DNA from: Acidobacteriota bacterium
Lineage (GTDB): Bacteria; Acidobacteriota; Terriglobia; Terriglobales; Acidobacteriaceae
DNA: 51,506 bases
Assembly: GCA_013288805.1 (NCBI GenBank)
Contig: JABDBE010000017.1
Location: 1 to 51,506 of the forward strand
Reading direction: 5' to 3'
Below the pieces are notes generated by a model. It worked only from the letters and a program-made list of their open reading frames with translations. It ran no database searches and had not been told where the DNA came from. This document shows, in pieces, positions 8,128-17,186 of this stretch; positions within the stretch are counted from its first letter, which is position 1, and the number at the start of each line of letters is the position of its first letter. The translations under genes were made by a program, and so were the position numbers.

Positions 8128-9069
8128 TCAGGTTTTCTCTGTATGCGTTAACAACTCCAATTGCCGGCGCCAGTCTAGCTCTTCGATAAACGCCCGCGAT
8201 TCGCGCCATTCTGGGCTTACTTTCACGAACAACTCGAGAAACACCCGAGCGCCGACCATCTTTTCGATCTGCAAGCGTGCGGCTGTGCCGATTTTTTTTA
8301 ACATCTGCGCCTGCTTGCCGATCAGAATCCGCTTCTGCCCTTCGCGCTCGCAATAAATCGCCGCCGCAATTCGCGTGAGTTTTGCACCTTCCTCGAACTG
8401 TTCGACCAACACAGTCGTTGCATATGGAACCTCTTCACTGGTCTCCAGCAGAACCTGTTCGCGGATGACCTCAGCAACCATAAAGCGCATCGGTTGGTCG
8501 GTTACTTGATCCTCTGGAAAATAGCGCGGCCCTTCCGGTAAGGCGTCAATCATCTTTTCTATCAGCAGGTCCAATCCCTCGGGCTTGCGCGCCGAAATTG
8601 GAATAATTTCTTTGAACGCATGAAGCTTGCGGTAGCCATCGATAATGGGCAACAGCTTGTCTTTCTGGTTTCGCAACAAATCAATTTTGTTAAGTAACAG
8701 GAAAACTGGAGTTCCGGATTTCTTGGCCATTTCAAGTACCGACTCATCAGCCTGAGCAAATTTCCTGGTTACATCCACAATCAGCAAAAGCAAGTCACAA
8801 CCTTCCAGCGCCTCGCACACCTCAGACATCATCTTCCGGCCAAGTGAAGTGTCTGCCTTGTGTACACCCGGCGTATCGATCAGTACAATCTGGCCGGCCG
8901 GCGCTTTCTTTCGTTTTGGAATCTGGACAATTCCCAGAATGCGGTTGCGTGTAGTCTGGGGCTTGGGGCTGACGATAGCCAGTCTCTCGCCCACCAGGGC
9001 ATTCAGCAACGTGGACTTGCCGGCGTTGGGACGCCCGAGAATGCAAACGAATCCGGAATGAAAGGCCAT
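8128..9069 (-). CDS. era: GTPase Era
   Basis: Era is an essential Ras-like GTPase that binds the 3' end of 16S rRNA and assists 30S subunit maturation. The 313-residue protein shows G1 (GRPNAGKS), G2-region TTRNR, G3 (DTPG), G4 (NKID) and G5 (SAR), followed by a C-terminal KH domain that includes GKQAQMLKKIGTAAR. Length is normal for the family. It is the last gene of a minus-strand phoH-ybeY-CNNM-era group, 13 nt after the preceding stop. Confidence 0.97.
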   Translation of the reverse strand: MAFHSGFVCILGRPNAGKSTLLNALVGERLAIVSPKPQTTRNRILGIVQIPKRKKAPAGQIVLIDTPGVHKADTSLGRKMMSEVCEALEGCDLLLLIVDVTRKFAQADESVLEMAKKSGTPVFLLLNKIDLLRNQKDKLLPIIDGYRKLHAFKEIIPISARKPEGLDLLIEKMIDALPEGPRYFPEDQVTDQPMRFMVAEVIREQVLLETSEEVPYATTVLVEQFEEGAKLTRIAAAIYCEREGQKRILIGKQAQMLKKIGTAARLQIEKMVGARVFLELFVKVSPEWRESRAFIEELDWRRQLELLTHTEKT

Positions 9070-9082
9070 AAGAATTGAGAAA

Positions 9083-10348
9083 TTAAATCAGGCGCATCTG
9101 TTTCGGCTCGACTGCTGAGATCCGAACTCGCTGCACTCGCCGCTCGGTCGATTCGAGCACTTCAAAGCGCAGGCCATCGTCTTCGATGACGTCACCCTTT
9201 TGCGGAATGCGGCCCGCCAACTCACTCACTAATCCCGCGACCGTCGCCGACTCTTTTCCCTCGGGACGCGTGCCCAGCAACTGATCCAACCGGTCGACAT
9301 CCATGTTCCCGGGAACGATGTAGGAGTGATCACTCTCGCGCACGACTTCAGCTTTCTCGTGTTCATCGGCGATCTCACCCACGATTTCTTCCACCAGATC
9401 TTCGATCGTGACCAATCCCGCCACTCCCCCATACTCGTCAACCACGATCGCCATACGGATATTGTTCTTTTGCATCTCGCGCAGAAGTTCGCTTCCCAAC
9501 TTACTTTCGGGTACGAAATAGACATCTTTCCGCATGAGCGTATCCAAGGTCCGCGTGTGCGCCTCAGTGTCCGGCACCTGCAGAACATCTTGTGCATAAA
9601 CGATTCCCTTGATGTTATGAATTGTCCCTTCGAACACAGGCACACGGGAAAACGGTTTCATGCGTAGCAACTCAATGAACTGCTCGACCGTGGTGTTAGT
9701 GGGGACGGCGACGATTTCGGGCCGCGGCTTCATCGCCTCTCGCACCGTCTTCTCGCCAAATTCCACGACGGACTGAATCATGTCGCGGTTGCTCTCGTCC
9801 AGGATTCCTTCCTCCTGACCGGCTTCAATCAGCGCATCCACGGCTTCCGCCTGGGTTTCAGGCTGTTCATCCGAATGCCCTTTGGTCAGAGCGGCCACCG
9901 ACTGTAAGAAGCCCAGCACCAGGGTCACGGGCAGAACCAGGTAGATCAGGATGCGCAAGACAGGCGTCCATCGAATAAGCCATTGCCCCTTTGTCCGGGA
10001 GAAAAAAACGAATGGTAAGAATCGGTTACAAACCACGACAGTCAGGATCAGAGTCAGCGTAGCCTGCAGAATTTCGTAAATGCTCCAGGCCCGGTCCCGA
10101 AATACGGTGAAGCCCACCAGCATGGCGATCGCCGCGGTGGACAGTTGAGTCAGCACCGCCATTGAAAGCGCCGCGCGGGCGCGACTGACATGCAGCCTGG
10201 GCTCGATGTCGTGCTCGAATGCGTCAATATTGTCCTGGAACTCGCGAGAAAGAAATCTGCCAATCTCGGTGTAGAGCCGGTCCACATAAGAGACCAGGGT
10301 CAGCAGCCCAAACAACATCAGCAACACAATGGCGATGACGAAGTTCAT
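9083..10348 (-). CDS. CNNM/CorC-type membrane protein with paired CBS domains
   Basis: A 421-residue hemolysin-C/CorC-related protein. It has about four hydrophobic segments (residues about 1-20, 60-80, 90-115 and 128-150), an acidic linker containing [13 protein letters not shown], two CBS domains (about 205-330) and a C-terminal CorC_HlyC domain (about 340-415). Relatives are implicated in Mg2+/Co2+ transport or efflux; the transported ion cannot be told from sequence. The start ATG overlaps the ybeY stop (ATGA at 10345-10348), so translation is coupled. Confidence 0.88.
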   Translation of the reverse strand: MNFVIAIVLLMLFGLLTLVSYVDRLYTEIGRFLSREFQDNIDAFEHDIEPRLHVSRARAALSMAVLTQLSTAAIAMLVGFTVFRDRAWSIYEILQATLTLILTVVVCNRFLPFVFFSRTKGQWLIRWTPVLRILIYLVLPVTLVLGFLQSVAALTKGHSDEQPETQAEAVDALIEAGQEEGILDESNRDMIQSVVEFGEKTVREAMKPRPEIVAVPTNTTVEQFIELLRMKPFSRVPVFEGTIHNIKGIVYAQDVLQVPDTEAHTRTLDTLMRKDVYFVPESKLGSELLREMQKNNIRMAIVVDEYGGVAGLVTIEDLVEEIVGEIADEHEKAEVVRESDHSYIVPGNMDVDRLDQLLGTRPEGKESATVAGLVSELAGRIPQKGDVIEDDGLRFEVLESTERRVQRVRISAVEPKQMRLI

Positions 10349-10818
10349 CTCGACACTCGCACTGGGCGAGAACTCTTTTCGCGGCCTTGCTGTACTCGTT
10401 CGATCAATCCCTCAGGCAATCCAAGCAACTTCCGCAAGCGTTGCTCCTTGCGTTCCATCTGTCCATTATCTTGCTCGTGATCGTATCCAGAGAGATGGAG
10501 CACGGCATGCAAGGTAAGAATTCTGATTTCATCAGCAGCCGTGTGCCCCAAGCGGCGTGCATTTCGGGCCGCCATCTCCGCCGAAATAGCTACATCCCCA
10601 GCAAATCCCCGCATCAACCCGGGCATCGCGGGGAACGATAGCACATCCGTTGGTTTATTTTTCCCTCGAAAACGACGGTTCAATCCCCGCAACTCCCGAC
10701 TGCTGGTCACCAGCACGCTGACGGAGCCTCGCAGCCCAGCCGCTCGCCGCGCGCGCGCCACAAACTTCCCCAGCGCCGCCTCACTCAACCCGGCTACTCG
10801 TTCTTGAATGATGACCAA
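10345..10818 (-). CDS. ybeY: Endoribonuclease YbeY (16S rRNA maturation)
   Basis: YbeY is a zinc-dependent endoribonuclease acting in 16S rRNA 3'-end processing and ribosome quality control. The metal motif HAVLHLSGYDHEQDNG matches the family signature H-x3-H-x5-H. I chose the TTG at 10818 because GGAG lies 5 nt upstream and homologues begin with a VIIQ-like segment; an in-frame TTG at 10842 would add 8 residues but has no ribosome-binding site. The resulting length is 157 residues. It lies between phoH and the CNNM gene, a widely conserved neighbourhood. Confidence 0.93.
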   Translation of the reverse strand: MVIIQERVAGLSEAALGKFVARARRAAGLRGSVSVLVTSSRELRGLNRRFRGKNKPTDVLSFPAMPGLMRGFAGDVAISAEMAARNARRLGHTAADEIRILTLHAVLHLSGYDHEQDNGQMERKEQRLRKLLGLPEGLIERVQQGREKSSRPVRVSR

Positions 10819-10892
10819 ACCTTCTCCGTCAAAACTCGCCAAAATAAACAGGAGGGCCGTAAACCACAGCCCTCCCAGCCAATCACGCTGTT

Positions 10893-11960
10893 TTATTCTT
10901 TCGCGTCTGCTTCCGCAGGCATCGTAATGTTCTTTTGCAGAGGCGCATTGTCCGCGCCGTTGGTCTTGCCGTTCGCATTGCTCTTCGGTTCGAGCAGAGA
11001 CAATTGCTGTTCCGCCAGCTTGGTCTTGTGCTCATCGTAAGCCCGAATGATGCGCTGCACCAAGTGATGCCGGACAACGTCGCCCTCGTCGAAGTAAACA
11101 AATGTCAATCCTTCGACGCGCTTCAGAATATCGACCGCTTCCAGCAGCCCACTGCGGCGGGCATTAGGCAGATCGATCTGGGTTACGTCGCCGGTGATCA
11201 CCGCCTTGGAATTAAACCCGAGGCGAGTCACGAACATCTTCATCTGCTCCGAGGTGGTATTCTGCGCTTCGTCCAGAATCACAAATGAATCGTTTAAGGT
11301 GCGACCGCGCATGAACGCAATGGGCGCAATCTCAATGACATTCTTCTCCAGATAGCGATCGACTTTTTCCGGATCGAGCATGTCATAAAGCGCGTCGTAA
11401 AGCGGGCGTAGATACGGGTCGATCTTGTCCTGCAATGTCCCGGGAAGGAATCCCAAACGCTCGCCGGCTTCGACGGCTGGACGCGCCAGAATAATCCGGT
11501 TCACTCTCTTGGCCAGCAACGCCGATATCGCCATCGCCACCGCCAAGTAGGTCTTCCCCGTGCCAGCGGGACCGATGCCGAAAACCATGTCATGGCTCTC
11601 GATGGCTTCGACGTATCGTTTCTGATTCAAGCTCTTGGGCTGAACCGTGCGGCGACCGAAGGAGCGCTGGCGACCAGCTTCCGCCAAACCACGGAGTGTA
11701 GCTTTTGGGTCCGCCATCAGGACGCGCAGCATGCTGTTCAAATCGCCGTTATTAAAAGCGTGCCCCGAGCGTTGCAGGTGGCTATAGTCGGCAAAGACTT
11801 GCTCGGCCCGGGCAACATCGCGCGCTGCCCCTTCCAGTTCGATCGAGTTGGATCGCAGGTCGATGGTGATGTTCAGACCGTCTTCCAACACATGCAGGTT
11901 TTCGTCCCTGGTACCGAACAGGGCTTCAATGTGAGGAGTAATCTCGATGCTCTTCTTCAT
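10893..11960 (-). CDS. PhoH family ATPase
   Basis: A 355-residue PhoH-like P-loop protein (PhoL type). It has an N-terminal KH-like region (about 1-110), Walker A (GPAGTGKT, about 133-140) and Walker B-like SFVILDEAQNTT with GDVTQIDLP downstream, as in helicase superfamily I relatives. The C-terminal 35 residues are low-complexity and polar. PhoH proteins are tied to RNA metabolism by their neighbourhood with ybeY, which is conserved here (50 nt gap). It reads away from rpsT. Confidence 0.93.
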   Translation of the reverse strand: MKKSIEITPHIEALFGTRDENLHVLEDGLNITIDLRSNSIELEGAARDVARAEQVFADYSHLQRSGHAFNNGDLNSMLRVLMADPKATLRGLAEAGRQRSFGRRTVQPKSLNQKRYVEAIESHDMVFGIGPAGTGKTYLAVAMAISALLAKRVNRIILARPAVEAGERLGFLPGTLQDKIDPYLRPLYDALYDMLDPEKVDRYLEKNVIEIAPIAFMRGRTLNDSFVILDEAQNTTSEQMKMFVTRLGFNSKAVITGDVTQIDLPNARRSGLLEAVDILKRVEGLTFVYFDEGDVVRHHLVQRIIRAYDEHKTKLAEQQLSLLEPKSNANGKTNGADNAPLQKNITMPAEADAKE

Positions 11961-12315
11961 TCAGCTTTGGCGTATCCCTCCGTCGACGGCTATGCTTGGT
12001 TTGCCGCGATAGCGCTTAGATGGCATTGCTGCCACGCAGGCGCACCCATACCGGCCTTTGTGACGACAAAATTCTTCTCTCTCTGCAGGTGGAACCGGCC
12101 GGAATGCTCGCTCCCGAGGTGCAAGCTACTACCATTGCGTTAAGGGTACGCCGGGGGTCGGATATGAGTCAATGGCAGGCGCGACAACATCGTTTAGCTC
12201 ACATCCGTTTGACCCGCAGCGACTTACTCCCGTAGAATAACTTAGTCGTACCCACTCGAGATCTCTTGCTGGAATCCAAGCGAGGGAAAACCAGAGACGA
12301 AGGTAAACGAATTAC
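11961..12315. other. Divergent intergenic region between phoH and rpsT
   Basis: About 355 bases without a convincing gene. The right part contains the rpsT promoter (12209-12238) and a leader of about 70 nt. The left part carries the phoH leader, in which I see no clear promoter. Short open frames here lack family resemblance. Confidence 0.5.
12209..12238 (+). promoter_or_regulatory. Sigma-70 type promoter of rpsT
   Basis: TTGACC (-35, 12209-12214), an 18-nt spacer and TAGAAT (-10, 12233-12238), about 75 nt upstream of the rpsT ATG. This is one of the best-matching promoters in the window. Confidence 0.7.
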
Positions 12316-12585
12316 ATGGCAAATCATTTTTCGGCGCTGAAACGCGCCCGTCAGACTGAGAAACGCACCGCGCGCAACCGCGCTAACACCTCCCGCCTGC
12401 GCAGCACGTTGCGCGACTTGCGCGAGTCGCTCGCCAAAGGCGACCAGCAAGCAGCCGATCAGGTTTTTCGGCAGACCGTCTCCGCCCTCGACAAAGCCGT
12501 TCAGAAGGGCGTGCTGCATGCGAATACAGCATCGCGCTACAAGTCGCGGTTGAATGTGCGCTTGAACGCAGTCGGCAAGAAGTAG
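12316..12585 (+). CDS. rpsT: 30S ribosomal protein S20
   Basis: An 89-residue basic protein that binds the 5' domain and helix 44 of 16S rRNA in the small subunit. The opening [17 protein letters not shown] and the segment [14 protein letters not shown] are typical of S20, as is the C-terminal [15 protein letters not shown]. It is monocistronic, with its own promoter upstream and a hairpin at 12745-12763 downstream, before the convergent holA. Confidence 0.98.
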   Translation: MANHFSALKRARQTEKRTARNRANTSRLRSTLRDLRESLAKGDQQAADQVFRQTVSALDKAVQKGVLHANTASRYKSRLNVRLNAVGKK

Positions 12586-12744
12586 CTAAAGCTCGCCGAC
12601 AAATCTAGCGATCGGTTTGAACCAGGCCGCCAGCGTCCTCTGAGCAAGCCTTTGCGATCCAAGATTCTGGCGGACATCTCTAAACTCGGTCAGGCAATTT
12701 AGCGGAAATTTTCAGCACGGCAGTTGCAGAGCTTCGCTCGGCAA

Positions 12745-12763
12745 GACAGCCGGGGCGGCTGTC
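12745..12763. terminator. Strong hairpin between convergent rpsT and holA
   Basis: A perfect 8-bp stem (GACAGCCG / CGGCTGTC) with a GGG loop. There is no T-run on either side, so it is either a bidirectional terminator of non-standard type or a REP-like repeat. Position between two convergent genes supports a termination role. Confidence 0.5.
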
Positions 12764-12777
12764 CTCACGTGATTCCA

Positions 12778-13899
12778 TTACACCGGCAACTCTTCCTGCA
12801 TCCAGCCAATTTCGGGCTTCGGCTCTGAGGTCAGGTCCAGCACCAGTTTCTCCAGCACCATTCGCTTGCTCGGCGGGTTGGAACGCAGCGCCAGATCCGT
12901 TTTCGCCACGAGGCGGATGGCGCGAGTTAGCTCTCGTTTCGACTTGTAGCGTCGCGCCTGCTTGATGATGTCATCGGCGGCAAATGGAGGCACGCGGAAG
13001 CCCTGCCATAGCGCGGCCCAGAGCATGCGCTGGTCGCGGACATTTCGCTCCAGAATCACCAGCATCTGACGAAAAGTTTTGGCCAGCATGTAAAGATGTC
13101 CGATCGCGGCCTCGTCGCCTTCACCCGTGGTCAGGATCGCGTCCAGCATCTCTAACGCGCGCACCCGGTCCTTCGCGGAGATCGCATCAGTCAGTTCGTA
13201 CAGCGATCGTTGCTTCGCGGCCAGAACCATGGTCTCGACGTCGCCCAGCGTGATGCGTTTCTTTTCGCCCACGTATAGGATCAGTTTTTCCAGTTCGTTC
13301 GAAACCATCATCATGTCGCCACCGAGCGCATCTACTAATTCGCGAGCGGCATCGGCATCGATCTTGACGTCTCGCGTGGCGCCGTATTCGCCAATCCAGC
13401 GCACTGCCTCGCTTTCTTCTACGCGTGCGAGTTCGACAATTGCGCAGTACTGACCCAGGGTCTCGCGTATGCGCTCATACCGCTCTTTGTCGGTTAATTC
13501 CATCCGCCGCGGGTCAGCTGGAATGCTGATGTGATCGGCAACAAAGATCAATACCGCGGCCGGATTCGGATCCCTGCAATACGCCTCGATCGCCGCTAGT
13601 TTTTCTTCATTGGACCCGCGCCCGAAAAGACTCTTGACGCCTCGGACAAAGAACACTTGAAAGGGCGCCATCAACGAAGGCGTACGGGCGCGGTCGAGAA
13701 CCTCGATCAGATCGGTTTCCGCCAGATCAAACTCGAACAGGCTGAAGTCCCGCAAATCGGGCGTGACCAGGTGTTCGAGAATTGCTTCCCGACAACGTTT
13801 GCGAAAGAAAACCTCAGCCCCCACGAAGACATAAGCCGGACGCAGCTTGTGGGCTTGCACTTCGGACACAAACCGGTCGGCCTGGGCGAAGGCTCGCAT
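12778..13899 (-). CDS. holA: DNA polymerase III delta subunit
   Basis: HolA is the clamp-loader subunit that opens the beta sliding clamp. The 373-residue protein follows the family plan: an N-terminal AAA+-like fold starting with LRPAYVFVGAEVFFRKRC, a central region with PADPRRMELTDKERYERI, and the C-terminal collar domain containing LYELTDAISAKDRVRALEML. Its ATG overlaps the lptE stop by one base (TGATG), so it is the last gene of the coupled psd operon. Replication is joined here with envelope genes; lptE-holA adjacency is common in bacteria. Confidence 0.93.
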   Translation of the reverse strand: MRAFAQADRFVSEVQAHKLRPAYVFVGAEVFFRKRCREAILEHLVTPDLRDFSLFEFDLAETDLIEVLDRARTPSLMAPFQVFFVRGVKSLFGRGSNEEKLAAIEAYCRDPNPAAVLIFVADHISIPADPRRMELTDKERYERIRETLGQYCAIVELARVEESEAVRWIGEYGATRDVKIDADAARELVDALGGDMMMVSNELEKLILYVGEKKRITLGDVETMVLAAKQRSLYELTDAISAKDRVRALEMLDAILTTGEGDEAAIGHLYMLAKTFRQMLVILERNVRDQRMLWAALWQGFRVPPFAADDIIKQARRYKSKRELTRAIRLVAKTDLALRSNPPSKRMVLEKLVLDLTSEPKPEIGWMQEELPV

Positions 13900-14417
13900 C
13901 AGAATCCCTCCAGAATATTCGACACCAGGCTCTGCGCAAAGTCGCGCGACAGTCGTTGAAATGCCGGCGTGTCTTCCTCGAAAAAACTGTTTATGTCACG
14001 CGGAACTTCGTATTGCTCGCGGAAAAGATACGAGGGATTCTGGTACAGCGCCTTGCCCTGCTTATCGACTAATGCCACTTTCATGGAAACTACAACCATC
14101 ACACTCGCTGCACGTCCAGTCTGCGAATCATAGGTTAGCGGTGTGGTGTAGGTGGCAAGAACGGTTCCATGCAGCACCGCGTCAGCGTCGTCGTTGACCT
14201 GGTTAACGACGTGGTAGTGCGTGCGCGTAACGAATTCTCTTACCACTGCGGCCGTGAGCATCTGCTCAATCTTGAAAGTCTGAGTCTGGTTTACGAATGG
14301 CGGGATTGCAACAGTTCGTACGTTGTCAGGAATGGTTACCGCGTGACCGGCGGTGTGATAGCCGCATCCTGAACCCAGAAAGCTGAGCAGCACGGCCAAT
14401 GCCACTCCACGGCTCAT
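13899..14417 (-). CDS. lptE: LPS-assembly lipoprotein LptE
   Basis: LptE is the outer-membrane lipoprotein that plugs the LptD translocon for lipopolysaccharide insertion. I place the start at ATG 14417, which overlaps the upstream stop (ATGA), giving 172 residues; a 5' extension to 14462 would spoil the signal peptide. The signal is hydrophobic (GVALAVLLSFLGSGC) with the lipidation Cys followed by GYHTAG, the usual LptE start. The -3 residue of the lipobox is Gly rather than Leu/Val/Ile, a mild deviation. The rest resembles the LptE fold (TIPDNVRTVAIPPFVNQT). It is adjacent to holA, as in many bacteria. Confidence 0.87.
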   Translation of the reverse strand: MSRGVALAVLLSFLGSGCGYHTAGHAVTIPDNVRTVAIPPFVNQTQTFKIEQMLTAAVVREFVTRTHYHVVNQVNDDADAVLHGTVLATYTTPLTYDSQTGRAASVMVVVSMKVALVDKQGKALYQNPSYLFREQYEVPRDINSFFEEDTPAFQRLSRDFAQSLVSNILEGF

Positions 14418-15493
14418 TGGATCTTGCCCCGCGGCCGGGTTGCAGCCATAGTTTCCGCACACTCGACCGCTGTGGTCGCTGCGATGCGAAGATTATCGGA
14501 CGCGGCCCACAGCCAAACGCTATTCGGCTGGCTTGCATCCGGCGCGATCGAGACTTGAATATCCGCCTGTCCTGCAGCGTTCACGTTCGAGGGAGCGTCC
14601 TCGGCTCCGCTCGTGAGTTTGACATGCTCACCAGTGAGCGCTTGTGAAATACTTTCTACATCGGCCGTCTGTCCCAGTTCGATGTGAACCGCGAAAGCGT
14701 GCCCGTGAAAGATCGGAGCCTGCACCAACAGCACCGATGGCAGCGGAGCATCCTTGCCGGCAATTCGCTGATAATGCTTTAGCACGCGACTTTCGAGTGT
14801 TGCCATCGATGGCGCCGAGTGTTCGCCGTATCGCTCCACCATGTTGAAAGCTACCTGCGTGTCAAAAACGTTCTTCGGCAATGGCTGAAACGACAGCAGG
14901 TTTACGGTCTGCTCGTGCAGTTCGTCCATGCCCTTCTGGCCGTGTTCGGATGCGGGCTCGAACACCGTAGCTACCGCCCGCCGCACTGATCCAGCTTTCT
15001 GCACGCGCAATAGAAGTAGGGCGAGCACGACCGCCGCAGGATGCGCCACCACTGCCGGGCCAGGCTGCAACTCAGGTATCAATGGCTGTCCCAATTGCCG
15101 CTCGATCCAAGGCGAGCGCACGACGGCGTTTGGCACATCCTCCAGAGCAGAAGAAAGGTCGATGATCGCGCTGCCGGCGTTGCTCGCCGTTTTCCAGTTC
15201 TTGCGCGTGGATTCCGCGTCCGAAGCAAAGAAAGTAAAATCTATGTTCTGGAACTGTTCGGTGCGAACATTCTGGATGAATGTGACCTCGTCCCCGACCG
15301 ATTCAAGCTTCCCCAGTGACTCATCGTCGTCCAACAGCTTGACGTCAATCGAAGGGAAGTTGCGATCGTTGAGCACTTCCGCCACTTCCTTACCCTTCAG
15401 CGAAGCCGCACCGACGATAGCGAGACGGTAAAAGTTCCCTCCGCGCACGGGTTCGGTGTGAGACCCTGGGGCAACCTTTAGATTCGAGCTCAT
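14414..15493 (-). CDS. Aspartate-semialdehyde dehydrogenase homologue lacking the catalytic cysteine
   Basis: A 359-residue protein with an Asd/ArgC fold. The start is ATG 15493, overlapping the pssA stop (ATGA at 15490-15493); a frame open to 15616 lies inside pssA and is ignored. The N-terminal nucleotide-binding region reads YRLAIVGAASLKGKEV and the C-terminal dimerisation domain is recognisable (VQAPIFHGHAFAVHIEL). The active-site motif of true enzymes, NPNCST, is replaced by AHPAAVV at residues 150-156, so Ala154 stands where Cys is required, and the Arg of the RVP motif is Gln. Dehydrogenase activity is therefore not expected. It resembles the USG-1/Asd-like proteins of unknown role, and its setting suggests an envelope function. 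Confidence 0.85.
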   Translation of the reverse strand: MSSNLKVAPGSHTEPVRGGNFYRLAIVGAASLKGKEVAEVLNDRNFPSIDVKLLDDDESLGKLESVGDEVTFIQNVRTEQFQNIDFTFFASDAESTRKNWKTASNAGSAIIDLSSALEDVPNAVVRSPWIERQLGQPLIPELQPGPAVVAHPAAVVLALLLLRVQKAGSVRRAVATVFEPASEHGQKGMDELHEQTVNLLSFQPLPKNVFDTQVAFNMVERYGEHSAPSMATLESRVLKHYQRIAGKDAPLPSVLLVQAPIFHGHAFAVHIELGQTADVESISQALTGEHVKLTSGAEDAPSNVNAAGQADIQVSIAPDASQPNSVWLWAASDNLRIAATTAVECAETMAATRPRGKIQ

Positions 15494-16374
15494 GAAGTCT
15501 GCGAGGCCTCTTTGTATTGGGGAGGAGACGGATTCCGCTTGCGCCGGAAGATCCATTGCAAGCGCCAGAAGACTCCCGAAAACATGTAGCTCAACGCGAT
15601 TATGAACAGTACCCACTGCGAGAAAACCCAGACCGCGGCGAACAGCAGGCCTAGCAGAATAACCAACTGGAAGGGCTGCCGCGAGCGGAAATCAATGTCC
15701 TTGAAACTGTAAAAGCGCCATGTGCTCACCATGAGATATCCCGCGGCCACGATGATGAGCATCCAGGTGATGCAACTCCAGAGCGAAGAAATTGGGTCTC
15801 CACCGGAGAAGTGCACAACCGCAGCGATCACTCCAGCTCCGGCCGGAATGGGCATTCCGACAAAATACTTTTTCCCCGGCCGCCCCGGGTTCGACGGCTG
15901 CGGATTCAACGCGATGTTAAAGCGTGCCAGACGGCTCGCGCCCGCCATCAAGAACAAGAAGCTGGAGATGGAGCCGAACTGAATCATCTTGCCAGTTAAT
16001 TCGCTCGAACCCAAAAAAACGGGCAACTGGCGGAATCCCCACATCCATGCCAACAGCGCAGGGGCAACGCCGAAAGTGATGACGTCAGCCAACGAATCCA
16101 ACTCCCGGCCAAAGTTACTGCTGGTACGCGTCATGCGGGCGATGCGGCCATCCAAACCATCGAAGAGGACGGCAAATCCAATCGCTTTGGCCGCGAAATC
16201 AAAATGCCAGGGTTCCGCGGCGTTAGCATGTGTAACCTGCAAGATGGCGTAATAGCCCATGGCAATATTCGCCGCCGTGAAGAGCGAAGGCAAAATGTAC
16301 ATGCCCTTGCGCAACCGTCCGGAGGGCCGGTCTTCTTTTCGTCGCCGCGGAACCACTGGAGCTTCTGGCTCCAT
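15490..16374 (-). CDS. pssA: CDP-diacylglycerol-serine O-phosphatidyltransferase
   Basis: PssA condenses CDP-diacylglycerol with serine to make phosphatidylserine at the inner membrane. The 294-residue protein has the CDP-alcohol phosphotransferase signature DG-x2-AR-x8-G-x3-D-x3-D in DGRIARMTRTSSNFGRELD and following residues, and several hydrophobic helices. ATG 16374 is preferred (GGGAG 7 nt upstream, TGATG overlap with the psd stop); a GTG at 16377 is also possible. Its product is the substrate of the Psd encoded immediately upstream, so the pair makes phosphatidylethanolamine. Confidence 0.95.
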   Translation of the reverse strand: MEPEAPVVPRRRKEDRPSGRLRKGMYILPSLFTAANIAMGYYAILQVTHANAAEPWHFDFAAKAIGFAVLFDGLDGRIARMTRTSSNFGRELDSLADVITFGVAPALLAWMWGFRQLPVFLGSSELTGKMIQFGSISSFLFLMAGASRLARFNIALNPQPSNPGRPGKKYFVGMPIPAGAGVIAAVVHFSGGDPISSLWSCITWMLIIVAAGYLMVSTWRFYSFKDIDFRSRQPFQLVILLGLLFAAVWVFSQWVLFIIALSYMFSGVFWRLQWIFRRKRNPSPPQYKEASQTS

Positions 16375-17039
16375 CACAGTGCTCCCTGCCGAGTTTGTCC
16401 CGCACCGCCGGCCACGAGGGTTCGCTCGGCGTTCACGTAGGCCAGCACACTCGATCCGCCTTTTACACGATCTCCGACTTTAACTTTGAGGGCCGCAGTG
16501 GGATCCAACAAAACATCCACTCGCGATCCGAATTTGATCAAGCCCACGCGCTCACCGCGTTCCACCCGGTCGCCGACGTTTTTGTCGAAGACGATCCTAC
16601 GTGCCAGCAGGCCTGCGATCTGCTTGAACACGACAACCTGGCCCTCGCCTTCAACCGTCACGACATTCTGCTCATTTAATTCGGCCGAGGCCGCATTGAT
16701 GGCGTTGAGAAACTTCCCCTTGTGATACTCGACGCTGCGAATGACGCCGCTGACGGGAGACCGGTTCACGTGCACATCGAACACATTCAAAAATATGCTA
16801 ATCCGAAGACGCGTAGAGCCATTCAAAATCAATGGCGAGACGTCTGTAATCTTCCCATCTGCCGGTGACACGAGAGCGCCTGCCTCGCCAGGGATAAGGC
16901 GGTTCGGGTCGCGAAAAAACCACAGAAAAAACACCACCAGCAACAACACCGGCACCGCCCAAAGCGGACCGGCGAGCCACGCGATCAGCGCTGCAGACGC
17001 CAAAAGCGGAAATGCGTAATAGTAGGCGTCACGAACCAT
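16374..17039 (-). CDS. psd: Phosphatidylserine decarboxylase proenzyme
   Basis: Psd converts phosphatidylserine to phosphatidylethanolamine. It is a 221-residue short-type enzyme with two hydrophobic N-terminal helices (about residues 8-45). The self-cleavage site is seen as [15 protein letters not shown], where the Gly-Ser bond is cut and Ser becomes the pyruvoyl group. Conserved segments include [11 protein letters not shown] and [16 protein letters not shown]. It is the first gene of the five-gene minus-strand operon; its -10 box at 17058-17063 leaves a leader of only about 10 nt and no ribosome-binding site. Confidence 0.95.
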   Translation of the reverse strand: MVRDAYYYAFPLLASAALIAWLAGPLWAVPVLLLVVFFLWFFRDPNRLIPGEAGALVSPADGKITDVSPLILNGSTRLRISIFLNVFDVHVNRSPVSGVIRSVEYHKGKFLNAINAASAELNEQNVVTVEGEGQVVVFKQIAGLLARRIVFDKNVGDRVERGERVGLIKFGSRVDVLLDPTAALKVKVGDRVKGGSSVLAYVNAERTLVAGGAGQTRQGAL

Positions 17040-17057
17040 GTTCGGAAATCTGCAAGA

Positions 17058-17063
17058 ATTATA
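17058..17063 (-). promoter_or_regulatory. -10 box (TATAAT) of the psd operon
   Basis: A perfect TATAAT on the minus strand, 18 nt before the psd ATG. A transcript start about 7 nt downstream would leave a leader of some 10 nt. I see no good -35 at the normal distance. Confidence 0.55.
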
Positions 17064-17109
17064 GTGCAGACGCGGAGCGCGGCTTACTTTTTCGTGTTAA
17101 ATGCAAATG

Positions 17110-17129
17110 AAAAAGGCGCTTACCAGCGC
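17110..17129 (-). terminator. Intrinsic terminator after the DUF465 gene
   Basis: On the minus strand, GCGCT, a four-base loop, AGCGC, then C and five T residues. It lies about 58 nt after the DUF465 stop and before the psd promoter, separating the two transcription units. Confidence 0.6.
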
Positions 17130-17186
17130 TCTGATTGGAGACAGATAATCCCGTCAGCGGCTTAGCCGCAAAAGATTGGAGCTGGA

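Noticed and set aside
8060-8353. Minus-strand open frame of 97 codons overlapping the 3' end of era
   Set aside because: It is an alternative-frame shadow of era with no family motif.
12020-12235. Plus-strand 71-codon frame upstream of rpsT
   Set aside because: It runs through the rpsT promoter and shows no protein-like features.
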